64,000 bases of DNA, taken from NCBI GenBank assembly GCA_015832175.1, contig WJXW01000001.1, positions 930,001 to 994,000 of the forward strand, written 5' to 3'. Within the stretch, counting starts at the first letter, position 1; each line of letters begins with the position of its first letter. The translations under genes and the position numbers were made by a program. Under the pieces are notes generated by a model. That model made no database searches. It had not been told where the DNA came from and was given only the letters and a program-made list of their open reading frames with translations. This document shows positions 44,638 to 55,299 of the stretch, in pieces. This DNA is from Paraphaeosphaeria minitans (lineage: Eukaryota > Ascomycota > Dothideomycetes > Pleosporales > Didymosphaeriaceae).

Positions 44638-45135
44638 TAATTAGTCTAACTAATCACACGAATTAAAGTAATTAGACTATACTTAGTAATTAGTAATATG
44701 GCCTACTTAGTCTGCTTAGTGTGCTAAGACCACTAATTATACTAATTAGGTTACGTGACACTAACCGCGGCGCACACGCTGCTTTAGAGAATAATTACAT
44801 ATATAGTTTAAGTAATTACGCGCTTTAGATCTTAACACTAAATCTGGCTAAGAATAGATAGTTAGATAGATTAGACTACCTATCTCTTATTAGTATAAAC
44901 TAGTTAATTCTAGATTAGGTTCTTTTAGATTTTTCACTAGTTTTAGCCTTATAAGTAGGGGTAGATCTTTAAGTTTATTCCCCTCCTTATTATACTTTGT
45001 AAGTATTTTCTTTATAGAGGATTATTAGGAAATTTTAATTATATTTAGTTTCCTATTCCTTATAATTTCTATACCTAGGAATTCTTTATCTCTTCTAAAT
45101 GAGAGACTTCTAGGGTAGATAAAATAGTTAGTTCT
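44638..45135. other. Unassigned spacer between element stacks
   Basis: About 500 bases separate the Cop-1 copy 2 LTR from the first Gyp-2 LTR. The stretch contains a CpG-rich patch around 44762-44785 (accgcggcgcacacgctgc) that RIP has spared, and a short near-palindromic patch at 44640-44690 built on taattagtcta/attagacta. It shares no sequence with the five families and has no usable frame. It may be the original target DNA or a piece of an unrelated element. Confidence 0.45.
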
Positions 45136-45883
45136 TATAACGGGTAGATCACGATATTATTATGGTGTTGTGGTATCTAGCGCCAAGGACTTATAGAGGG
45201 CCTATGCGCTAAGTAAGCTAGCTGCGTAAAACCTACGCCGCGCCCTAACTCTACACAAGATAAGTATTATTCTATTAATATTACTAAGTTATCCTTTCAC
45301 TGTCCTTTCTGGTGTGAAGCAAGTACTATTGCCTATAACTAGACCTTACAGTTCTTTATATAGGCTAGTAACTAGGTCTATAGTTTTGGCAAATTAAAAT
45401 CTATAACGGGTAGATCACGATATTATTGTGGTGTTGTGGTATCTAGCGCCAAGGCCTTATAGAGGGTCTGTGCGCTAAGTAAGCTAGCTGCGTAAAACCT
45501 ACGCCGCGCCCTAACTCTACACAAGATAAGTATTATTCTATTAATATTACTAAGTTATCCTTTCACTGTCCTTTCTGGTGTGAAGCAAGTACTATTGCCT
45601 ATAACTAGACCTTACAGTTCTTTATATAGGCTAGTAACTAGGTCTATAGTTTTGGCAAATTAAAATCTATAACGGGTAGATCACGATATTATTGTGGTGT
45701 TGTGGTATCTAGCGCCAAGGCCTTATAGAGGGTCTGTGCGCTAAGTAAGCTAGCTGCGCAAAACCTACACCGCGCGTTAACTTAACACAAGATAAGTATT
45801 ATTCTATTAATATTACTAGAGTTATCCTTTCACTATCCTTCTTAGTGTAAAGTAAGTACTATTGCCTATAACTAGACCTTATA
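45136..45883 (+). repeat. Three tandem Gyp-2 LTRs, 266-bp period
   Basis: Three Gyp-2 LTRs in direct order lie at 45136-45350, 45402-45616 and 45668-45883. They are separated by the same 51-bp spacer (starting gttctttatataggctag), so the period is exactly 266 bp. LTR 1 is flanked by GTTCT on both sides (45131-45135 and 45351-45355), a proper TSD. The spacers therefore are host or target DNA duplicated with the LTR. LTRs 1 and 2 are nearly identical and little eroded. LTR 3 is more diverged and leads into the Gyp-2 internal region. Confidence 0.92.
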
Positions 45884-45949
45884 TAATAATACTTTATCTA
45901 TAACAGTCTAAAGATAGCTCCTAGAGTTACATAAGCTACTAGTAGGGGG

Positions 45950-47100
45950 CAGACCTTACCTAAAGCCCTTAAAGATAGCGAAGACCTTCTTACCTAGTAT
46001 ATAAGAAGAGAGCTAGTAATATATAACTTAAGCCTACTTTTAATACTTAAGTAGCGTATCCTAGTTACTAAAAAAAAGCGCGATAAGCTTTACGCTATAT
46101 ATTAACTTTATACTTTAGAAGATAAAATCTCCTAACTTAAAAGCATAAGCTAAACCCTTAGCGTAGTAGCTACTACTAAGAACATTAAAATCCTATCTAC
46201 TAACACACATAAGCAGGACGCGCCTATAGTATATATAGTAATACATGTTAAGTGTACGCTTTAACCTAAGAATCTTACTAAATATAGAGGTAAGAACCTT
46301 AAGGAGCATTATAAATTCTTTTATTCCTATAAAGTAGCCTTTCGCCTCTTACTATAAAAATTTATATAGAATAAAGATAAAGTTATCTAAGTAATATAGT
46401 ACCTTATAAGCAACCTAAAAGAACTATAGTATATATACTATAAGCGTACCTTTAAAGCTAAAGAAAAAATACCTACCTAGAAGTACTTTAAGTAGTATAT
46501 ACTTAACTTACTTTTAGACCTAGTAAATTATACCCTAGAAGTAGCTATAGCGTATACTTAGGTAATATAGTAAAGAGACTAAACTATTTACTCCTTTATA
46601 ACCTACCTTAATATGCTTAAAGATTGACTTATATTTTACACTAAAAAGTAAAAGGTGCAGCACTTCTTCTTTAAGCTTAAACCTAAACTATAGAGGGCTA
46701 TTACTAACTACTATTAGGTGCTTATAACTAAGAAAGGCCTTATTGCTTTAGGCTCTACGCTTAAGTAAAACCTACGCTGTATACTTATAATATAGAAGTT
46801 AAGCTTACATTATATATTAAAGAAATCTAAAAATGCTACGCTAAACTGCTAAACATCTAAAAGTAATAGTAAAACCTAAGATAAGAAAAGTGTCACTTAC
46901 TATAAGTGCTATAAAACTAGCTACTATACTAATAAATATAAAGGTAGTAATCTTGACCAGATTCCTATATAAGTAAACTATATAGGAAAAGGCTAAGTCT
47001 TACCTATAACCTAGATATAGTAAAGCGCCTACTAATTTATATCTTACTAGGCATAAAGCGCACGTGTAGCGCAGCTAAAGATATAGGTCTAAAAAGGGAA
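45950..47100 (+). pseudogene. Gyp-2 gag, RIP-degraded
   Basis: This is the degraded capsid/nucleocapsid region of Gyp-2. A zinc knuckle remnant is readable at about 46898-46936 as Tyr-Tyr-Lys-Cys-Tyr-Lys-Thr-Ser-Tyr-Tyr, with one Cys kept and the other ligands turned to Tyr by G-to-A or C-to-T. Upstream is a helical, Lys/Leu-rich capsid-like part (46250-46830). Stops are TAA/TAG with a rare TGA (46624). Exact ends cannot be set. Confidence 0.72.
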
Positions 47101-50100
47101 CTCTAAATAATTCTTAACTTATAGGCTAATATTAGCCTAATTAGCTAGATTGTCGCTATTAAAATAAATCTAAAGCCTATTAAAGGGGCTAAGCTCCCTA
47201 AACTAGAATAGATTAGAGCCTAAAGGTAAAGTACCTACACTACCTATGCGCTCTAAGTGTATATTATAGATAATATAGGGGTAGAGCGTAGGACAAAGAC
47301 TACTATCTATAGCGTTAATAAAGAAGGGATTCCTCTCCTACTTAGTAACCCCTTTCTATAAAAAGGTAATATCTACCTTAATTACAGCTTATAAACATAG
47401 CGCTAGCGCTATACTATAGCTTTAATACAGCTTATTACTGCAAGGGACTTTAAAGATAATATAAAGTATACTAGCTTAGATTTATTTCTTCTAGAAGTCT
47501 TATAGACAACTAGTGTAAGCTTAGAGCACCTAGCGTGTATTAACAAAGTATATACAGCGTAAGTACTACGTATTCCTAATATATTACGCAAATATTATAA
47601 CGTATTTAATAAAAAAGCAGTGTCTACTCTACTAAATTTTAAGGAGTCTAATTATGCTATCCTTATTATAGAGGGAAAGGAACCTCCTTATAGACTATTC
47701 TATAATCTCTTAGAGCAGGAGCTTAAGGTACTTTAGAAGTATCTAGAAGATGCCTTAAAAAAGGGATAGATTAGGTATAGTACTAGCCTAGCTAGAGCAC
47801 TAATTTTATTTACCCTTAAGAAAAATAGCACACTGTAGCTTTACGTAGATTATTAGGGCCTTAACACAATTACTATTAAGAATTATTACCTACTACCTTT
47901 AGTTAGAGAGACGCTTAACCACCTATTAGACGTATACTATTATATAACTCTTAATCTTTATAACGCCTACTATAGAATTTAGATCTAGGTAAGAGATAAG
48001 TAGAAAACTATATTCTAAACTCGCTACAGCCACTTTAAATACTTAGTAATACTATTTAGCTTAACTAATGCCCTTACAAGCTTCTAGGCATATATTAATA
48101 AAGCACTAGCACTACACCTAGATCACATATGCGTTATATACCTAAATAATATATTTATTTATACCTATAATAAGGATCTTACACTTTATTAGCGTGCTGT
48201 CTACGCTATACTTAAATTACTACGTAAGGCTAAACTTTTTATTAATTTAACTAAGTGCATATTCGCCTTAGGCAAAGTCTACTTCTTTAGTTTTATTATA
48301 ACTACGCAAGGAATCCGCGCTAATCCTATACGTATAGTAACTATTATAGAATAACTATAGCTAACTAGCATCTAAGAGCTCTAGTTATTTCCAGACTTTA
48401 TAAACTTTTATAGTCAATTTATTAAAGTATATGTATAAGAAACTACTTCTCTCTTAGACTTACTTAAGAAGAACTAAGTGTTCTAATAGTTAGTAGAAGC
48501 TAATAATACTTTTAAAATACTTAAAACGCGCTTCTTAAGTGCACCTATCCTACGCCACTTTAACCCTACGCTACTAATCTAATTAGAAACTAACGTATCT
48601 ACTTTTATAATATATAGTATCCTTTCACAGCTATTTAAGGACTAGAAGTGGCACCTAGTTACTTTTATGTTAAGAAAACTTTAAGTAGTAGAGCTAAATT
48701 ATAAGGTATATAACCTTAAGCTCCTTACTATTATCTACTACTTTAAGTAATAGAGACATTATCTAGATAGCACGTAGTACACAATTTAAGTGCTAAGTAA
48801 CTATAATAACTTACGCAGTATACGCGCTGTAAAGAAGCTAAACCTATAATAAGTATAATAGGTAATATACCTAGCAGCTTTTAATTTTAAAGTGGAACAC
48901 TACTTAGGGAAAATAAACCTAGCAGATAGACTATTAAGAAGGGTAGATTACACATAGGAGAACCTATTACTAACCTATTTATTTCCTACCCTATAGAATA
49001 AAATACTATAGAGGACTAAGCATAGTAGAGTAAGCAGATCTATAAATAAGCTAAGCTTATTAGGCGTATGTGAGACGCATATTGCCAATATTTATAGAGC
49101 TATAAGGGTTCCTACTACTAGTGCTAAGTATGCACGCTATATATACTACGCTTACTAGCTAGAGTATTAGTTAGTAGTACACCTATAATAAAAGAGTTTA
49201 ACCTTATTACTAAAGTTTAGCAGCTTTAGTAAAGGAACATCTTTACTATTAAGCGTATTACTAGCTTAAGGCGTAAGAGAAGCACTTAAAGTAGTAGTAA
49301 AGTATAAGTATAGCGCCTTAATAAAATAGAAGTCCTAAAGTATAATAGTAGATTATACATTCTAGATAAACTAGTAATTAGATAAGAGATTTTATTCTAG
49401 CACTATAATACGCATATAGTAGGCCACTTTAGTGTATATAGAACGCTTAAGACTATTAAGAGGACCTACTATTAGCCTCTTATAGGTTAAGATGTTTAGA
49501 AGTACGTAAGGACTTATACTATTTAATAAAGGAGTAAAGCTCTAAAGTATAGTAAGTATAGTTAGCTATTACCTCTTCTAACGCTAAAAGATATCTTTAA
49601 GGAAGTCTTACTAGACTTTATAACTAGATTCCTACTAGTAAAGGATTAAGGCAGCTACGCTTTTAATGCGATTCTTATAATTATATACTACTTTTTTAAG
49701 ATAGCTATCTATATCCCTATATAGAAAACATAGGATGCAAAGGAATTTGTAGAAGCCTATTTCTAAATAGTTATCTTAAAGTTTAGTATTTAGAAAGGTA
49801 TTATATTTAATAGGGGTTCTACCTTCACCTCCGCTTTTTAGGCAGAAATATACTACTAACTATAGGTAAAGCGTAGGCTTAGCACTACTTTCTACCCCTA
49901 AATAAATAGGCAAATAGAGCGCTAGAATTAGACGCTTAAATAATACCTTTATATATTTATTACACCTTTATAAATAAACTAGGTTAAACTGCTCCTAATA
50001 GCTTAATTTGTATATAACAACTCTATTAATAATTTAATAAAAACAACGCCTTTCTATATAGTATATAGTAAGCACCCTATCCTCACTACGCCTCCTATAG

Positions 50101-50765
50101 ATAGTAGGCTAGAGGGGGAGCTACTAGATATAGTTAAGAGAGTAAAACGTATATACAGCGCACACGCATTACTTATAGAGTACCTATACTTAGTGTAAGA
50201 GTATTAGAGCTAGTACTATAATAAGAAGTATAAGTAAAAGTTATTCTAAAAAGGTAACTTAGTCCTACTTAATACAAAGAATATATATATGCCTTAATAA
50301 CTAAGTAAGAAGCTATTAGGAAAATTTATTAGGCCCTTCTAAGTGCAGGACGCAGTTAGAACGTAGGTATACTACCTACTTCTCCTACTACACTATTACA
50401 TTTATAACATGTTTTATATTTCTCTTCTTAAATAATAGAAACTAAGGCTAAGAGTAGAAAACATTAACACCTAGCTACTAAAGGTTATACCTAAAGGAGG
50501 AGAAGCCTAGGAAGTAGAAGAAATCCTAGCTAAGCGAATAAGAAAGGGGTAAAAGTAATACCTACTCTACTAGAAAGGCTATAATAAAACTTAGGACACC
50601 TAGATTCTAGAGTTAGATTTTAAAAATATAAATAACCTAGTCTAAACTTTTAAAGGGAAAAGAGCTGCGCATATAAAGAAGAGGTAAAGAATATAATAAG
50701 AGTATATAGAACGCAGATGTAACGTATGTTATTATAAAGCACTATAACTTAAGGAGCACTTATAG
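47101..50765 (+). pseudogene. Gyp-2 pol with chromodomain, RIP-degraded
   Basis: This is a degraded Ty3/Gypsy pol. The reverse transcriptase spans about 47640-48420, with Tyr-Val-Asp-Tyr at about 47842-47853 and the catalytic box reading Tyr-Leu-Asn-Asn at 48139-48150. RNase H is at about 48560-48800 and the integrase zinc region starts His-x-Val-Gly-His-Phe near 49408. The integrase core runs to about 50000. A C-terminal chromodomain occupies about 50505-50645, with TAG in place of Trp before Lys-Gly-Tyr (near 50571). The tail after the chromodomain is basic. The only annotated-size open frame in the window lies on the other strand of this gene and is a shadow. Confidence 0.88.
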
Positions 50766-50771
50766 CTTATT

Positions 50772-51078
50772 TGTTTATATAGTTTATTATACAAATAGCA
50801 CTAAGTGAAATAGGGGCCTACCTACCTATAGGGACCCGCACAAGGACCCACTACTTAAGTTAGCGCTAAGAGGCAGAGACTTTATAAGGCCCTACCTACC
50901 TATAAGGACCTGCATAAGGACCCCCTACTTAAGTTAGCGCTAAGAGGCAGAGACTTTATAAGGTCCTTAGTGCCCCTTTATACGATAGACTAGACGTAAT
51001 AAATTAAACCTACTTCTCACCCTTTACATAATAGTATACTATTAACCCTTAAATGCTTAATTGCAGATTAAGCCAAAC
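50772..51078 (+). repeat. Cop-2 LTR, right tip removed
   Basis: This is a Cop-2 LTR with two 74-bp units, starting TGTTTATATAG after the TSD TTATT. Only the last few bases (caaca) are missing, where the reversed Gyp-1 E-left LTR begins. It pairs with the fragment at 62570-62780, whose outer flank carries the same TTATT. Both belong to one Cop-2 insertion whose internal region is gone. Confidence 0.88.
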
Positions 51079-51494
51079 TATTAAATCCAAGAGGGTAGCT
51101 AGTCCTAAAGGGTTAAGGTTGGTTCTTAGGTAGGAGTACTTACAGAAGGTAGAAAGTCTTATTAATATAATAGTATCTTACAAAGTGTAACGAGTTAATA
51201 ATTTAGTCTGCTAGAATCTAAATAATAGATTAATAAATAGATTAAATATAAGTATAGAGAGTCTATTCTTACATTCCTATATACTAAGCAAAGTCCGCTC
51301 TATAGGGAGCGCTCTATAGAGAGCAGTTACGTGTGTTATACTCTAGTATAGAGTAATTAAGCGCTCTATAGAAAGCAGTTATGTAACTCCTTTGTTTAAG
51401 GCGTAGCCAGCCTTAAATCCTACTTAATCCTTGCTACGCGCCTACTAGGTATAAAACTAGCTTTTCGCTATTATATAGATTTTAGATCCTAACA
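51079..51494 (-). repeat. Gyp-1 E-left 3' LTR (416 bp)
   Basis: This is the reverse complement of the copy C type LTR, TATTAAATCC to GATCCTAACA, with one fewer 52-bp unit than copy C (416 against 468 bp). It is followed by ttatcccctctctttta, the complement of the purine primer tract. Confidence 0.92.
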
Positions 51495-51604
51495 TTATCC
51501 CCTCTCTTTTATAGATTTGTTCTAAATTATATGTTTAGATCTTAGCTATTATTACGTAAGCTGTTCTACTAACCCTACTTACTATAAGTTCATCTATTAA
51601 TATT

Positions 51605-52075
51605 ATGCCTAGCAACTCTACTATTTAAAAATATTAATTATATTGTAAGATCTAAGAAGCTAATATTATCGTAGAGAACCCTTATATTAACTACAGTTTT
51701 AAAGGTTCTATTTACTACGTTATACTAGATTTAGGTTTAAAGTGTTCTAAATGTATTTACTTAGGTTGTCCTTATGTGAATATAAGCTAGTTGTTACTAG
51801 ATAAGACTTATAAAGAGTATAAAAAGAAGGTTAAAAAGGATAAGAAGGCGTTATTTTTCCTAATAGTGCAGTTATTATAAAATAAGAAGATACTGGCTTA
51901 GGCTAAAAAGTGTACTTATAAGAAAATGTTATACCTAGCTATAGAATTAACTATAGATAGTAAGGACATAAATATAGATACTATTAATTATCCTACTACT
52001 GTAGCGACTGTTAGTTACTTTATAGTAATGTAGTTAACGCTTAACATAGTGGATACTATAGCGTTAGTACTGTAA
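51605..52075 (+). pseudogene. Gyp-1 E-left antisense Cys/coiled-coil ORF
   Basis: This plus-strand frame of 156 codons plus TAA lies in the minus-strand element, between its 3' LTR and chromodomain. It starts Met-Pro-Ser-Asn. The cluster Cys-Ser-Lys-Cys is at residues 47-50, followed by Cys-55 and a Tyr at 57 that may replace Cys. A Lys/Leu-rich coiled-coil-like region spans about residues 65-115. Only seven or so internal stops occur, all TAA/TAG. It is the best-preserved member of the set and has exactly the same length as the copy C ORF. The Cys arrangement recalls short fungal zinc-binding clusters, but I do not identify a family. Confidence 0.68.
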
Positions 52076-53043
52076 TCTTTCTAGGTATATTTATGTTTCT
52101 AATAGAATTTCTTAATCTTTTACTAATAGTTTTCTAGATTGTTTTTTAGTTCCTAGGTGTTTTTGCTATATGGGTAACCTTTCTACTTAATAAGGTACGT
52201 GTTATTATACTAATTATATTCTAGAATTCTTTTAACCTTAAATTTATTTTCTTCCTTAGTCTAGTGGTAGAAGGTGGTTTCAACTAGTGTATTAGAGTCT
52301 GCTGGTTCTAGTAGTAATACGTAGAATATTAGGTGTATCTTTATATCTAGCAGTAGTTCTAACTTATAGTTTACTAGTAATATTTACTTAGAAATATAAA
52401 ATAGTCTAACTTTAATATAATCTAGTTTCTTGTGTTTTTTCTTCTAAGTTTAAAGGTTCTTTATAAGTAGATATACTTTATCCCCCTTCTTTAGCTAAGG
52501 TGCCATTTTTTGTTTTTAATTTTAGTATAAAATTGATTGCTGCTAAGCTTTCTTAAGATTTTCTTAGAGTTGTTAGTGTATTTTCTTTATATTTTCTGCT
52601 ATATCTATAGCTTCTTTTGCTTTAATTATTGTAGGAAATTGTTGGTTAAAGAGATGTAGGTGTCTTCTATAGTTTATATAGAACAGTGTATATCCTAATA
52701 CTACTAATACTTTATTATTATAGGCTAACTGTGCTATAGGTAGTAATAAAACCTAGTTATTCTTCTAACTATTATAGTAGATGCGTAGGTACATTTCTAT
52801 AGTTTAGTTTATACGTTCTATTTGTCTATTAGTTTATGGATAGTAAGCTGTTAATAGTTTTCGTTTTATTCTAAGCAGTGCTATGAGCGTTGTCTAATAA
52901 TTTAACGTAAAGAGCTTGTCTCTATCGCTAATAATTATTCTTAGGATTCTGTAGTATCTAATTAGTTAGTCTAAAATAAAAAAAGCGAGTTCCTTTACTA
53001 TTATTCTTTTAAGGCATAGAATAAGCTTAATATACTTAGTTAG
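52076..53043 (-). pseudogene. Gyp-1 E-left integrase/chromodomain remnant
   Basis: This is the reverse complement of the Gyp-1 integrase C-terminal half and chromodomain, collinear with 6035-6960 of copy A. The chromodomain Trp-Lys-Gly-Tyr region is near 52168-52180, read on the minus strand. The fragment is truncated at the Gyp-3 boundary, so it has lost the integrase zinc domain and everything upstream. Confidence 0.84.
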
Positions 53044-53236
53044 TGTTATGGGCTAGCCTTAGAGAATGAACAGAACTGTAAGTGCCAAATGTAAAGGATA
53101 AATTCTAGGTATTAAGTCTCTATAGGGGGGTGTGCCGCTTATAAGAAGAGTTTTCCTTAGTAGGTCTACTTCTTTTAGGGTAGTTCCTTTCCTTAAGATC
53201 TTTCTAAAAGCTAGGGCTATGCCCTAGCCTATTATA
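53044..53236 (-). repeat. Gyp-3 3' LTR (193 bp)
   Basis: It reads TGTTATGGGCTAGCC to AGCCTATTATA on the plus strand and aligns with 59989-60181 at equal length, mostly with transitions. The two ends of the LTR contain the inverted pair gggctagcc and atgccctagccca, so the LTR can fold on itself. Confidence 0.9.
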
Positions 53237-53337
53237 TACCCTAGACCTTACTTAGTTTAAAACGTCTTATAGTTACAAGATAAGCCTTAGAGATTTTAGG
53301 AGTATTATACTATAGTAAAACAGTAGTGTAGAGACAG

Positions 53338-53356
53338 CCCTAAGGCGGCCTTAGGG
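53338..53356. other. Perfect inverted repeat in Gyp-3
   Basis: Nine bases CCCTAAGGC are followed by one base and the exact complement GCCTTAGGG. It lies in the 460-bp noncoding stretch between the Gyp-3 3' LTR and the plus-strand frame. That stretch also has a pyrimidine-rich run at 53500-53550. A structural role in RNA or DNA is possible but not shown. Confidence 0.75.
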
Positions 53357-53701
53357 TAAGGGCCCTTATTAGGCAGTTTGTTTATTTACCTTATTATTAT
53401 AAGGCGACAGGACAGCGCTCCTGCCTTTTCTAATATAATTATTATATATTTATTACTTTAGTAGTGCATTACTATTATAGTCTCTTTATATCTATATCGC
53501 TCTACTTTCCCTTTTTCTTTCTCTACTCTCTCTTTCCTATACTAACCCTAACCTACGCCTATTCTAACTTCCTTAACTATCTATAACTACCTCCGTCCCT
53601 GTCTCCTTCTAGCCCTAATCTAGTCCCCCTTCTGTTCCTGCGCTATATGCCTCTATACTTTTATTAGCCTTCTAGCCCTTTTCTTTAGTGTTCTATTTAT
53701 A

Positions 53702-55081
53702 GCCGCAGCTAATATTAATATTATTAATAACAGCCTTTAAGGTAGCGCCGCCTTAGTAGATATCTTTAGTCCTAGTAGTAGTAGTAGTAATAACTCTCTA
53801 GACCTAAACTAGTGCCTTACTAAGCCTAGCTATACGTACACTAAAGAGGAGATTAATAATACTAAAGTAAAAAAGATTCTCTAGAGCCTTAACACGCCTA
53901 CGCAGTAGCCTAATAGTAGTAATTACCCTTACCTCTTTATAACCTCTAAGAGGCGTATACTAGCTAATCGCCCTAACCTTATTACCTCTACCTATACTTT
54001 AAAGCAGCTCTACGTTGCTAAGAGCGTAGTCCTTTAAGGAGATAGTTTAGACAAAGAGCTAGCTAACCCTAATATAGGCTTTATATATATTAAATACATT
54101 AGGCGCCTAAGGCGGCTTAGGCGTATAGAGTGAGTTTATAGCCTTATATTCTAGACTATTATTAATATTTATATAGCTGTTAACTATTTTAGGGCTACTT
54201 TTGTGGCGCCTACTATTGCACTAAAGCCACCTACTAGTATAATTCTGCCCCTTTTACTAATAACCTAGGCCTAAAGCGGGCTCTACGCCTCTAGATTAAA
54301 TACGTAGAGCAAGGCTAGGTTAATAGCAATTTATATATTTATAATCCTAGAATATATAGCACTAACCCCTAGAAGCCTATAACTAGAACGCTGCCTACTT
54401 TTACAGTAGAGTTCTACTACTTAGCCTAGTAGTATAAGTAGTACCTAAACTTAGCGCTTAAAAACTCTAGCCTAATCTAGGAGCTAGGCTCCCCTACTAT
54501 ACCCCTACTTTAGCGTGGCAATAGAATAGTAGTTGCCTCCCCTAGTATAGACATAGCCCTAGTAGCACTTTTGCTCTAGATAACTCTAGCCTAGCGTAGT
54601 AGTAACTATAATTAGAATCTAGTAGCGTTAGCTAATAATATAGCAGAGTAGATAAATAATATAGGAAATTATATCTAGTAATCTAAAGAGAGTATAGGCT
54701 GGCGTCTAGATAAAATAACTTAGACCTAAGCATAGACTACTAACCTACTTACTACTATTACAGAGCGACTTAGAACAGCTCCTAGCTAACGCTACTTTAC
54801 CCTCCTAGTAGCCCTAGCCTAATAGTGTATACCTTTTAACCTATATTAAGAGCTTTATAGAGTAACTCTACCTAAGCTTTTATCTAGGGCTAGCTTAATA
54901 CACCCTTCTAGGTGCTACTACTACTAGTGCGAAGAGTAATATAGTTATTATAGCCCCCTTTTATTCCTATCTAGTGTCACTTTAGTGCTACTTTAGTTAT
55001 AGTAACCCTAGGGCTAATAGCCTTTAGTAGTTTTTAGATAGATAGCGCCTCTACTAGGTTAGTAAGGGAATAAATTCTTAA
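53702..55081 (+). pseudogene. Possible Gyp-3 antisense ORF
   Basis: On the strand opposite to Gyp-3 pol, between integrase and the 3' LTR, one frame runs about 459 codons to TAA at 55079-55081. It has TAA/TAG at Gln/Trp-compatible places and a single TGA (54131-54133). The first 140 codons have only about four stops, including a stretch of 47 codons without any (about 53900-54040). They are Ser/Asn-rich, then basic. The second half is more broken. I see no known domain and no convincing start codon. The placement matches the antisense ORFs of Gyp-1, but the sequence and size do not. Confidence 0.38.
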
Positions 55082-55299
55082 ATACCTATTATAGCTTCCT
55101 TTGTAATATTTATGTGTTCTTTCTTATAGGCTAGATAGGACTATTATTATACCTATAGTCCCCCTAGGTAGCCTTAAAGCAGTCTAGAGCTGTAGTATCT
55201 ATAATATTTTTAACTAGCACCTAAGTTAGTAATACCTACTTAGTCTACTTTACTAGCGCCTATTATTATTTTCTCTAGGTGTTTTTAATGCGTAGGACC

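Larger units (their letters stand above)
45668..50771 (+). mobile_element. Gyp-2 element, 3' end cut by Cop-2
   Basis: This is a second Ty3/Gypsy chromovirus. The LTR at 45668-45883 serves as 5' LTR and is followed by gag, reverse transcriptase, RNase H, integrase and a chromodomain. The element is cut at 50771 by a Cop-2 LTR with the TSD TTATT (50767-50771 and 62781-62785). Its continuation should therefore begin at 62786, but no Gyp-2 3' LTR is found before the window ends. The family is distinct from Gyp-1 in LTR and protein sequence. Confidence 0.85.
51079..53043 (-). mobile_element. Gyp-1 E-left, minus strand
   Basis: This is the 3' part of a minus-strand Gyp-1 element: 3' LTR (51079-51494), antisense ORF region, chromodomain and integrase end. 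It stops at 53043 at the Gyp-3 LTR, at a point equal to about 6035 of copy A. The part of Gyp-1 that resumes beyond Gyp-3 (60182) corresponds to about 3755 of copy A. About 2.3 kb containing reverse transcriptase and RNase H is absent. Its outer flank (CAAAC) does not match that of E-right (GTAGA). Confidence 0.87.

Noticed and set aside
47409..47591. A 60-codon minus-strand open frame
   Set aside because: It lies antisense to Gyp-2 between gag and reverse transcriptase, has no recognisable motif, and the plus strand here reads as degraded Gypsy protein. It is a chance shadow frame.
53338..53356. Telomere-like repeats (CCCTAA/TTAGGG)
   Set aside because: Each motif occurs only once as half of a short palindrome, with no tandem array. 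It is not telomeric sequence.
54130..54176. A GTGAGT...TAG intron in the Gyp-3 antisense frame
   Set aside because: The splice sites look plausible, but removing them breaks the frame. The reading before and after is already in the same frame, interrupted only by one TGA that could be a mutated Trp or Arg codon.
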